64,000 nucleotides of DNA from Chara braunii (taxonomy: Eukaryota > Streptophyta > Charophyceae > Charales > Characeae): positions 802,522 to 866,521 of the forward strand of contig BFEA01000119.1 in assembly GCA_003427395.1 (NCBI GenBank). Direction: 5' to 3'. Below the pieces are notes generated by a model. That model was not told where the DNA came from, made no database searches, and saw nothing but the letters and a program-made list of their open reading frames with translations. Made by a program: the position numbers and the translations under genes. Numbering within the stretch: position 1 is the stretch's first letter; every line of letters starts with the position of its first letter. Positions 55,204-64,000 of the stretch are shown here, piece after piece.

Positions 55204-57160
55204 CTCAGAGTCCTCAAAGGTGAAGGACCCTGTAGATGCAATGGAAGAACCAGCGAGAGAATGTGAAGATTCACCTTCGTCAGAAAGTGAATCAGCATTG
55301 GTGGAAGGAGCTTCTGCTTCCGCCTCTCTCTGCTCTGCGAGGCATGCTGGGACAGTCCTTCAGGAAATGGTCCCCCTCGCATCTCATACAAACACCCTTG
55401 TCCTTCCTCTTCCTCCAGACCCCCTCCTGGATCCTGAGTGCATGCCAGGGGAAGGTGGAAGGATCAAGGGGGTCAACTGGCCATCGGACGTCACGTGGTA
55501 AAGGAACTCTCTGGGCACCAGGAGAAGAGGCGCGTCCCTTTCCTTTCCCCTCTTTGTTGGTTGATGCTTTTTGGGCTGGGGCTTTGCCCTTTGTAAGGCC
55601 CATCAAAGCATCAACCAGGGCAAGAACAGCAGAATCTGCAGCAGATGGTGAAGCAATCCCAGGTGGAGGGCTCCCACCCTGGGAAGCTGCGTCACTATCT
55701 GATCCGGAAGCTGCAGCAGCAAACAAGGCACCCTTCCTCCTCCTTCGCCCTTTGGAGGAGGGTCCCTCCCTTCCTTCGGAAGCCTTCCTTCGGAAGGTGC
55801 TTCCTGGACATGGAGTTTGGACTCCAAGTCGAGGGCTTCTCTACCAAAGGACCGCTAGTCCTTGTGGCCCTGAAAGAGTAAGGCTAGTTGGTATTGCTCA
55901 GGCGCTGCACGCAGGAAATGAATAAGTGGATCGTGCTCACTCATCTCTAACCCTGGAGTCGAGGTCAGACTCTCAAAGGTAGAATAGAGTTTGGACAAGG
56001 AGCCATCAAATTTCTTTTGGCCCAGGCGCAGAATTTTATCTGTTGCTTTCCTGGCCTGCTCCTTGTCTGCAAACCGATCGTGCAGGGCCTGCAGAAAACC
56101 AGCCACCCCCAACTCTGCGCCCAATCAGACGTTTCCATCCCCTGCTTGCTGGAGGTGGAAGTGCACCACTTCAGTGCAGTCGGCTCCAAGCGAGCAAGGA
56201 TGGCAGACACCTTGACAACCTCATCGCATTTGACAAGGAGCCATCAAATTTCTTTTGGCCCAGGCGCAGAATTTTATCTGCTGCTTTCTTGGCCTGCTCC
56301 TTGTCTGCAAACCGATCCTGCAGGGCCTGCAGAAAACCAGCCACCCCCAACTCTGTGCCCAATCAGACGTTTCCATCCCCTGCTTGCTGGAGGTGGAAGT
56401 GCACCACTTCAGTGCAGTCGGCTCCAAGCGAGCAAGGATGGCAGACACCTTGACATCCTCATCGCATTTGAACCCACTCAGGTAGGTTCTTTGGGCAATG
56501 ACCCAATCTGCAACATCCACCTTCGGGTCTTCCCTTGAGAACATGGGTGGAGGTGTCAGGTTGGGCCGCTGGAAATCAAATGGTGTTGAGGGCTGTGAAA
56601 CTGTTGTTGATTTGGGGGTAGAGGATGGAGATGTAGGTTTGGATTGTGGGGGTTGTTGAGAGCCTGCTTGAGAAAGCCCAGGAGAGGGAGAAGTTGTTTG
56701 GGCAGGTGGGATCTGCAAATGGACAAAGAGACGGTCCAGCTTGGAGGAAATATCCTTCAGCTGCTGAGCGTGCTCAACCATGCTGTCCTCCAGACTGGTG
56801 ATCTTGGCGTCCTGGTTAGTAAAATAGGACTGATTAATTTCGTCCTGCAGAAGGACGAATTCGGCTATGTTCTTATTGTACAGGCTGGAGCTGCCACGAG
56901 TCATAACCTTCTCCACACCAGCTGTCAGTTCCCGCCTTCTTGTTTTTTTTCTGGCAGATCCTCCTTTCTCTTAAGCTCAGCCTGTAGGGACTCACTGCCT
57001 TGGCCTGTTGGCGGAGTATCTCCTCCTGGGGCCGCAGTTCAGCCTCTAAAGGGTCAAGCAGAACCGGCGGTTTGGGCGGTACCTGAGGCTTCTCTTCAGA
57101 AGTCTCTCCATTCTTAGGCACCTTGCCCTTCTCAGAACCAGACATTTTGTCTGCCCACAA
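55204..57160 (-). pseudogene. Gag of element M
   Basis: The frame starts near 57145 (MSGSEKGKVPKNGETSEEK), shifts, and continues with a coiled coil (EINQSYFTNQDAKITSLEDS), a Pro/Ser/Gln linker, and FSREDPKVDVADWVIAQRTY, the capsid start. A 238-bp tandem duplication (about 55994-56231 and 56232-56469) repeats the capsid segment with DRFADKEQA and KILRLGQKKFDGSLSK. The zinc knuckle CMRCEGDHFLKDC lies near 55370-55330. Confidence 0.75.
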
Positions 57161-59280
57161 TTCAGATAAATAAAAATAAACAATTAAGCAGAGAAAGAAT
57201 AGGAGGTAACAGGAATTGAGATCTCTCTTCAGTACTCACTCAATTGCTGTCACCTGCATGGAGAGAGGAGGTTGGTTAGTTTGAGCAAGGGAGTGCTCAA
57301 CCTCTGGAGACCACTTGAGGGTCGGGGCCAGTTAAGAGTAGACTCAACAAAAATCAATTTCACGATTTTCCAATCCTTGCCCTGACACAACAATTGCATG
57401 CAATGAATGCAAATCCTACTTCAATAACTGACAGGATGCAGTCTTTGACTGATTAGTGTTGATTAGTAGCTAGACAGAGTGACTAATTAGGATTGACAGG
57501 TGTCCACTAATAACCAAGATGCAGGGATTTACAGGTAAACCTATTTTTAGACCTACCCTGCAGACTTCACCACTGTATGACCTCGTATGCCATACCTTGG
57601 GTATGGTGAATTACAATTTTCACTGTAACTGACTCAAGACATCAAATATGGATGTGCGATTTCAGACAGACACTGCATACTGAATTGCGATTTACCAGGG
57701 ACTGACATAATCAAAGTTATGAGTGACCCTAGTCTAGCCAAGCTTTAGCTATGTCAGCGCAGAATTCAAATTTGCATTATTACTGACAACAGGACCTTGA
57801 ATGCACCAATTCACTACACAGTATAAATCACAATACTGTAAAGTAGTCACAGATGAAATATGAGTCAGGAAGAAGGTTAAACAGGGTTCGTAGAAGTCAA
57901 AGAAGATAGGTAGGGGAAGTTGGATATGGCTGTCTCACGGTCTGTATTTCGATTTTCAACAGTACACTTACAGATAAACCAAATTTTGCTATTCTAAAAA
58001 TAGCCCCAGAATCGCCACACAGGGTAGAATAAGGAACATACTTACTTCAGGGTCAACTCTGAAGAAGATGCATGAAACTCTGGCTATGGCTGATTGGTCA
58101 ACCCCATCTCGCCAATTTCATCTCCTAACAGTACCCAGTGTTCCCACGTATCAAATTGCCTGAAACTTGGTGATCCAGTAGAAAACCCCGAGGCGGTGCA
58201 CCCCCAACTGACAGATTGAATGAATTTGGACTCCCAGGTGCCAATAACTGACAAACTCAGTGCAGCGCCACATCATCGTGTATTGCGCTGCTTGGAAATT
58301 GGGGATCCTGACCCAATTCCAAAATCGCAACCTCCTGGGATCACTTTCTTGTCAATCGCCAACCTCCAGATGAATCGCAAGGCTAAAAATAGCCTCTCAG
58401 AGCCCCTCAGGCCTCTGAGTGCAATCAGACTTGCTTTCATTCACACTTTACATGTATGCAAACAGGCACACAGCAAACTGGCGACAAGCGCCCACTCAGA
58501 ACTCGGAGATATGGTCGCCGGAAACACAGTCCAGATACAAGTTCACTTTCGATGGCTATGGCAACTCGGCGCCCAAACAACTCTCTGTTCGCATACACCG
58601 GATCACCCTTGATATCCCACACGCGACACTCTGCACACACATACACACACACACTACACACTAACTCTAGCTCTGGCGGCTATGGCTACGATCCTTCTCT
58701 CTCGCCCACTTCCGCCCCGGGCTCACTGCAGACCTCCTTGCACAAGTCGTTGTGGCAGCGCTTCGGCATGGCTCACGCAGGAATGAACGAATGGCTGGGC
58801 GCTGCCTCTTGATTTATACTTTTGGAGCTCGTTGGTCTGCCCCTTTCCATTGGCCCATGGTGCACACAGTCCCTCATGGTACTTGCTGGACCGTACTGGG
58901 ACTGGCTGGACCTTACCGCTGACTGCTTCGGGTCTCACTGCTAACTTATTGAGGTCGTACTGCAATCGCTTTGCACTTAGTCCACCACTTGACTCGCCAC
59001 TTGCCCACTGGCCGACCTTCTAGAAGGCTACAACTAAGACTTCTAGACTTCATCAAGACTTCTATTCGACAGACCTAAAGATTGAACCCATACGACCTAC
59101 GGACCTATGACAGCCTACCCGTTGTTTAGTAGTACACAGGTCACGGGTTCAACTCTCGGGGTCTACACAGGTAATGTACACGGTGGGGTAAGGACTAGGG
59201 ATCGAGCCTTGGGATCTGCATCTGCTATTGCAAAAGGTGAAAACCGTTTCACTCCCGCCGTCCTAAATTCGAGGTCCTCC
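57161..59280 (-). other. Region between elements M and Q; probable LTR/leader
   Basis: I see no long recognisable frame. It should contain the 5' leader and LTR of element M and the 3' LTR of element Q. A TATAAA on the minus strand at about 58815-58820 (context AAGTATAAATCAAG) could be the LTR promoter of element M. I could not define LTR ends or a primer-binding site. CA repeats lie near 58636-58660. Confidence 0.45.
59096..59165 (+). repeat. Possible SINE-like tRNA remnant
   Basis: GTTGTTTAGTAGTACACAGG followed by TCACGGGTTCAACTCTCGG resembles the A-box to B-box stretch of tRNA-derived SINEs (B box about 59144-59155). The stems do not pair well. It lies where the LTR of element Q is expected, so a chance match is possible. 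Confidence 0.3.
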
Positions 59281-59286
59281 GAGAAT

Positions 59287-60640
59287 ATCTTAGTCCAAGG
59301 CAGGACCTTTACCCTTCTTATCACGCTCATAGGCTCTAACTATGTCGGGAGCTGTTTCTAGAAGTTCTGTTCTAGTAAACCAGCGGTCGTCTTCCAGTTC
59401 ATGATAAGCAAACCAGACCTACTGTTTCTGTGGACGACCTCTACCTCCTGTCCTAAACACATCTTCATCTACAATGTCGTCAATGCCATATTTTCCATCC
59501 ATATCCGGAGGGATCATGGATCTTCTTGAAGGGAACTGTTGACTTGTGACACACGGCAACAACTTTGAAGCATGGAACACAGGGTAGGTGTGGAGGTGTG
59601 CTGGAATCTCTATAGTGTAGGACGGTCCATCCTCTCCGCCCTTGACTTTTAGAACCGGCCACGGTCCTCTATATGCAGGCAGTAACTTCTGCGAGATGTT
59701 CTCCTCAGGTGCAAACTCTTTAGACTTGACCCAAATCAGGTCGCCTACCTGAAACTGCAATGGGCGACGGTGCTTATTGGTCTGTTCTATCATCTGGTGC
59801 TGGGCCTTCTCGAGGTTTTCAACAACAGTTGTTAGCTCTTTCTCGTGCTGTATCGCAAACTCCTGGTTCCGGGCAGTAGCTTGTGAATCTGATCCCGGTC
59901 CAGTCCTTCAAACGATTTGCGCGGTCTGAAGGACTTGTGTAACTCGTTGGGAGTGCGACAGGTAGACAAATGCACGCTGTTATTGTATGCGCTGGCTACC
60001 TTGGGCAACATCTCGTCCCATTTGACCTGATCGGGTCTAATGTACATGCGCAAAACTTGCTGCAGGATCTTGTTCATTTGGTCTATCTGACTGTTGGTCT
60101 CTGGATGACGGCCAGATGATATCAGCAATGTTGACCCATAGACTCTCACGAGTTCCTGCCATTTTTGGCTGGTGAAGCGACTATCTCTATCGCTAACTAT
60201 GGATAGCGGGACTCCATGTTCACTAACCCAAAAGTCCAAAAACTTTTGAATCACTAGCTCTGTGCGAGCCTCTGCAGGCAAAGGAACGAAAATAACATAC
60301 TTGCTAAATTTATCAACTACGACCATGACTTGGCTCTTGCCGTGTCTACTCTTGACACCGGCATCCATGAAGTCGATGGAGACTGAATCTCCAGGCTGGT
60401 CTGGAATAGGCAAGGGTCTGAGAAGACCAAGAGGGGCATGCGTGGTAGTCTTGTTCCTTTGAAAGACTTTACAACTGCGGGCATACTCTATGCAGTCGTT
60501 CTTCATTCCTGGCCATGTATACGCGTGCATGAGATTGGCTAAGGTCTTTTGCCAACCGAAAGTGTCCTTCTGTATCGTGGCATTCCCCTAGGATCAAACT
60601 GCCGATCTCCTCACTGTTGGGAAGGCACAGACGATTTGCT
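59287..60640 (-). pseudogene. Integrase of element Q
   Basis: The zinc region has GECHDTEGHFRLAK and, after a shift near 60530, SCKVFQRNK, so the last Cys is Phe. The core (60530-59832) has SIDFMDAGV, VVVDKFSKYVIFVPL, SIVSDRDSRFTSQKW and HPETNSQIDQMN. The residue 36 positions after the Asp of SDRD is Asp where Glu is expected. A GPY-like frame (59793-59419) has LLPAYRGPWPVLKV and YPVFHASKLL, and the tail ends near 59287. Confidence 0.8.
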
Positions 60641-61360
60641 ACATTAGTCTTCTCAAATAGTAAGCCCTTTGTAGTGCGGTAATCTGGCTCAGTCTCTGGG
60701 GCCTCCTTGACTCTCCTGAGGAGGTCACTATAATTAGGGTCCTACACGTACGCTTGTCTAACTTTCTCCTGCAGGTCACTCCCTATGTCCAGATAGTGAA
60801 CTAAAGCTCCAAAGTAGTCTGATCGCCTACTCAGAGCATCCGCAACTACATTGTACTTGCCCTTCACTGGCTTGAGCTTACTGGTCTATCTCAGCGGCCC
60901 ACCTAGTCAACTTAGGTATCATCTTGGCCTGTGTCTTTAACCATCTAAGCGTCTCATGGTCTGAATACACTTTGAAGTGCCTCCCAAGCAGGTAGTGCTT
61001 CCAGTGCTCTAATGTCTACCTGAGAGCGTAGAGTTCTCTCTCATACGTCGAGGTAGTGACCTTTTCTGAGGGCATCCTCGCTGACGTGAACTCTACGGGT
61101 CTATAGCCATTGTCGTTGTCCTGCTGTAACACGACGCCTATACCATACTAACTCGCGTCCGTGGTGACGACAAATGGCAAAGACGGATCAACTACTTTGA
61201 GGACAGGATATTATATCAAAGCGCGCTTTTGTTTCTTTAGAGCGGACGTACACTCTTTATCCCACTGCCAGATTGCCTCTTTCTTTAGCAACCTGCTCAA
61301 GGGAGCGGCGATAGTAGAGAAGTTCCTCACGAATTCCTGTAATAATTAGCTAGGCCTAGG
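60641..61360 (-). pseudogene. RNase H of element Q
   Basis: In broken minus-strand frames I can read VVTTDAS, a stop where Gln is usual, YGIGVVLQQDNDNGYRPVEF, TSTYERELYALR, and CFKVYSDHETLRWL-like sequence near 60970-60940. Long frames are absent because of stops and shifts. Confidence 0.65.
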
Positions 61361-61429
61361 AATGATCGCAATTCAGTTAATGTGTGGGGCGTTGGCCAGT
61401 CTCTAATTGCCGCTATCTCGCTGTCCTCA

Positions 61430-62034
61430 GGCTTAATGCCATCTCCGTCTAAAACGTGGCCCAAGTACAAAACTTGTCTTGGCCCACTCACACTTCTTCG
61501 ATTTGATCTTGAAGTTAGCCTCTCTTAGCTTCTCCAAGACCTGCCTCAAATGACCCTGATGCTCTTGGAGGGTCCTGCTGAATACTAATATATCATCTAA
61601 ATAGACTACTATAAACTTATCTAACCACGGTTTGAACAGATCATTCATACAACGCTGAAATGTAGTTGGCGCGTTGTTTAGTCCAAAGGGCATCACTATA
61701 AACTCATAATGCCCATAACGAGTCTGGAACGCAGTCTTGTACTGGTCATCAGGATGCACCTCATCTGATGATACTCGAACTTTAAATCTATCTTTGAGAA
61801 ATACTTACAACCCTGCACCCGATCTAGGAGATCGTCTATCCTGGGCAGCGGCTCGACATTCTTCACAGTAATCACATTCAGACCCCTGTAGTCTATAAAC
61901 GTACGCAATTCTCCTTTCTTCTTGGGAACGAACAATACAGGTGCTCCAAAAGGAGATGAACTGGGCCTAATCCAACCCTTCCCAAGGAGCTCATCCAACT
62001 GCTTACGCAACTCCTCTAACTCTCTAGGGAACAT
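61430..62034 (-). pseudogene. Reverse transcriptase of element Q
   Basis: Two frames join: 62034-61696 ([65 protein letters not shown]) and 61759-61433 ([20 protein letters not shown], the intact YLDD at 61603-61592, LVFSRTLQEHQGHLRQV). SGYHQI is FEYHQM here. The frame shift lies in the YHQ region. Confidence 0.85.
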
Positions 62035-62039
62035 CCTTA

Positions 62040-62990
62040 GACTGCGCCCTTAGGAGTTCGACAACCAGGTTCTATCTCTATCCTATGTTGGATCGGCCGC
62101 GACACTACTGTTGTCGGCGGCTCAGTTAGGTCTTTAAACTCTTCCAACAGCTTGGCAATGGTTGGATCTATGGAACTAACTTCTTCCTTAGGCTCAGTGA
62201 CAAATCTGACATATACTACCAAGACCTGATCCTCCAACTGCTCCTTTTTCACTAGTCGTGCGAACGTGAGAGCACCGAGACAGCAATGTGCCAAGGTGTT
62301 GTCTACATCTGACACATGAAACAGGCGGGCAGTCTTAACCTCGCCTGACAAACTAGGGAGCCTACACATGCTCTCTCAAGTGGAGTGTGGCCCCTGCTGC
62401 CTCTCCCCAATCCATTCCTAACACTATGTCAAAAGGGAGGTCATCCTGTACGAGGTGAGTCAGGGAATGGAGAACTCTCTCCACCTTCTTATCTTTCTCT
62501 AGGCGAAAGTACGCCTGGACTCCCTCTACGTAGTCCTCAACACGCATCGTGCGGTTGTCTGCGAGGACACTGACTATGGGATCTGCCAACTTTTGGACTT
62601 TCAACCCTAGCCTCAGCTTCTTCAGCGCTCTACGGCTTAATATAACTACGGGTAGCCCCTGAATCTATAAGGGCCCCTACTCTACTCGTGAAAACTTCTA
62701 CATCAACTAAGATTAGTTGTGCCTTACTCTCCTTCTTCATTTTGGCCCAGGCGGGCATCCTCTCCTTCAACTCTTCTGCCACGCTTGTGAGGGAAGTGCC
62801 TAGAGAGACACTAACACAAGCAGTCTCTGGACAGCTAGTTAGGCACTGGCCGACAACCTCTGTCATAGGCTCATGTGGTGTGGGAGTTACTTGTTCGCGC
62901 GCGCTCGCTTCCCCACATGGCCTGGAAGTTGGGGCAGTTGCGACCCCTACTGGCGGCTGCCTTTTGACTGTTGGGCAGCCCATCAGGCCT
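62040..62990 (-). pseudogene. Protease and linker of element Q
   Basis: GALIDSGATRSYIKP near 62665-62625 is a canonical retropepsin active site (D-S-G-A-T). After a stop or shift, LPFDIVLGMDWGEAAGATL (62440-62385) is the usual second protease motif. 62369-62037 is the linker to RT, with IAKLLEEFKDLTEPPTTVVS and RPIQHRIEIEPG. This is the least damaged protease of the window. Confidence 0.8.
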
Positions 62991-62999
62991 GTCTATACG

Positions 63000-64000
63000 A
63001 AGGACAAAATTTAATTACATGGGCTGGGTCACCACAAAATACGCATTGACCCAAGTCCACACGTTCCTGCCATACGCGCTGGTCCAAGACCAAATCTTCC
63101 TAGGGCCTGCCCTGCGGCAAGCCTGGGTGCCATCCTCCTTGAGGTGGTCTTCCATCTCGTCGCTGGGGGGACCGACCAGAACCCTGACGATTTGGAGGGG
63201 GACCTTGACCCCTACCTCCCACTTGGCGGTTCTCTTGTCCGCTACCCCCCTGTGCGCCCGGTCCTCGGCCTCCCGTGGCCTGGCCCCTTTGGCCCTGGCC
63301 TCCTCCTCAACCTTGCGGCCTCCCTCCGGCCGCGACAGCAGCATAGGACCTCCCCTGCCCCACGCAACTGTTCTCATCTTCGAGGGGCCACTCGATCTGA
63401 CTATATGGGACCTCGTCTGTACCACCCTCCTCTAAAGTAAAGATCATATGATCCTTAGCCTTGACTTGGCCAGATATGGTACGACCTTTCCACTTCTTCC
63501 CCTTATCCTAGTCCTTATGCTAGAAAGTGGACACTGCCATGGACTTCAACTCGAACAGGACCACCTCTCTACTTAGTACGTCATAAGTGATGTCGGCCTG
63601 TTGAGATTTGTCAAAGAAATGCCCACGCAGGGGCTCTGGCATGGCACGATAAAACAATTGGACCAACTGGGGCTCAGTGACCCCGTGGTCTGGGACGGCT
63701 ACCAAGTCGTCCATGAGGCCCTTGAGTGCTCTTGCACTCCTCCACTGTCGTGAGTGGATGGTCTGTAGCTTGTCGGAGGCTCTAACGCCTCTCGTTGGGT
63801 CAGCAGATCTCTCCCTTAGGAGTTTGAAGAATTGAGGAAGGGGGGTGATCTTAGAATATGCAACCAGGTTGTTCTCACAACCTGCTGCGCGCGCAAGGGA
63901 TCTGGCGAAGCTGGCCGCTTCATCTTTGAGGGCCTGGAAGGCGACGAGGACTTGTTCTCCAGTCAGAATGTGCTGTAAGTATACGTAACTATTGACGCTT
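63000..64000 (-). pseudogene. Gag of element Q, partial
   Basis: At the left is the zinc knuckle CVFCGDPAHVIKFC (about 63049-63008). 63425-63060 is rich in Arg/Glu/Gly. 63714-63520 carries LVQLFYRAMPEPLRGHFFDK, the retrotransposon gag capsid motif, and minus-strand coding-like sequence continues to the window edge (HILTGEQVLVAFQALKDEAA). The start lies outside the window. Confidence 0.7.

Larger units (their letters stand above)
51868..57160 (-). mobile_element. Gypsy element M internal region
   Basis: This minus-strand Ty3/gypsy element has gag at the right (57160) and the integrase C-terminus at the left (about 51868). Domain order is gag with zinc knuckle, protease, RT, RNase H, integrase, GPY/chromo-like tail. 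It is broken by shifts, a 238-bp duplication in gag and a deletion in integrase. LTR boundaries are not resolved on either side. Confidence 0.8.
59281..64000 (-). mobile_element. Gypsy element Q, truncated by the window edge
   Basis: A minus-strand gypsy element runs from gag beyond 64000 to the integrase tail near 59287 (EDDRWFTRTELLETAPDIV, then YERDKK). Domain order is gag, zinc knuckle, protease, RT, RNase H, integrase, tail. It is related to elements A and M by the shared tail motif DRWFTR(E/K/T)EL. Its 5' part lies outside the window. Confidence 0.8.

Noticed and set aside
1-64000. A new defence, biosynthetic or other multi-gene system
   Set aside because: Every recognisable coding domain belongs to retroelement gag-pol or LINE ORFs; no other conserved gene cluster was seen.

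Overview
This window is eukaryotic repeat DNA. I found no intact host protein gene, no operon and no CRISPR array. Almost every recognisable coding sequence belongs to a retrotransposon: at least four Ty3/gypsy elements, one L1-like LINE and several solo LTRs. Two hAT-like DNA elements, short inverted-repeat elements, microsatellites, minisatellites, SINE-like tRNA remnants and a U6 snRNA-like sequence fill the rest. The U6 match is plant-like, one gypsy element carries a chromodomain, and the LINE combines an APE endonuclease with a zf-RVT-type tail. I infer a large, repeat-rich green-lineage genome, possibly a charophyte alga. The species is a guess.

Layout. 1-3723: microsatellites, direct duplications and a hAT-like element (1525-2373) with an 8-bp target duplication. 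3724-24289: gypsy element 'A', flanked by LTRs and a 4-bp duplication. It holds a solo LTR in gag (6279-7265) and a reverse-oriented ~10 kb LINE (10629-20692) that split pol; the pol frame resumes exactly on the far side of the LINE. 24403-25722: a second hAT-like element. 25731-35300: simple sequence, tandem duplications, MITE-like inverted repeats, a U6-like sequence at 30322-30417 and a SINE-like head near 30717. 35340-50576: gypsy element 'H', whose reverse transcriptase is split just before the YLDD box by a complete nested chromovirus (38401-49674) with 286/304-bp LTRs and a TGGTG duplication. The chromovirus leader holds another solo LTR (40185-41214). 51868-57160 and 59281-64000: two further gypsy elements, 'M' and 'Q', both on the minus strand; Q runs off the right edge.

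All the elements look inactive. They carry frameshifts, deletions, lost catalytic residues and many in-frame stops. Most stops can be explained by C-to-T changes (CAG, CAA or CGA to a stop) or by G-to-A changes in TGG, which fits deamination of methylated cytosine. The strongest result is the layered insertion history, which target-site duplications and restored reading frames support directly. I did not find a convincing new functional system. Boundaries of broken genes are approximate. Assembly gaps lie at 11180-11260, 22476-22590 and 39090-39228, with single Ns at 24880, 48882 and 48895.
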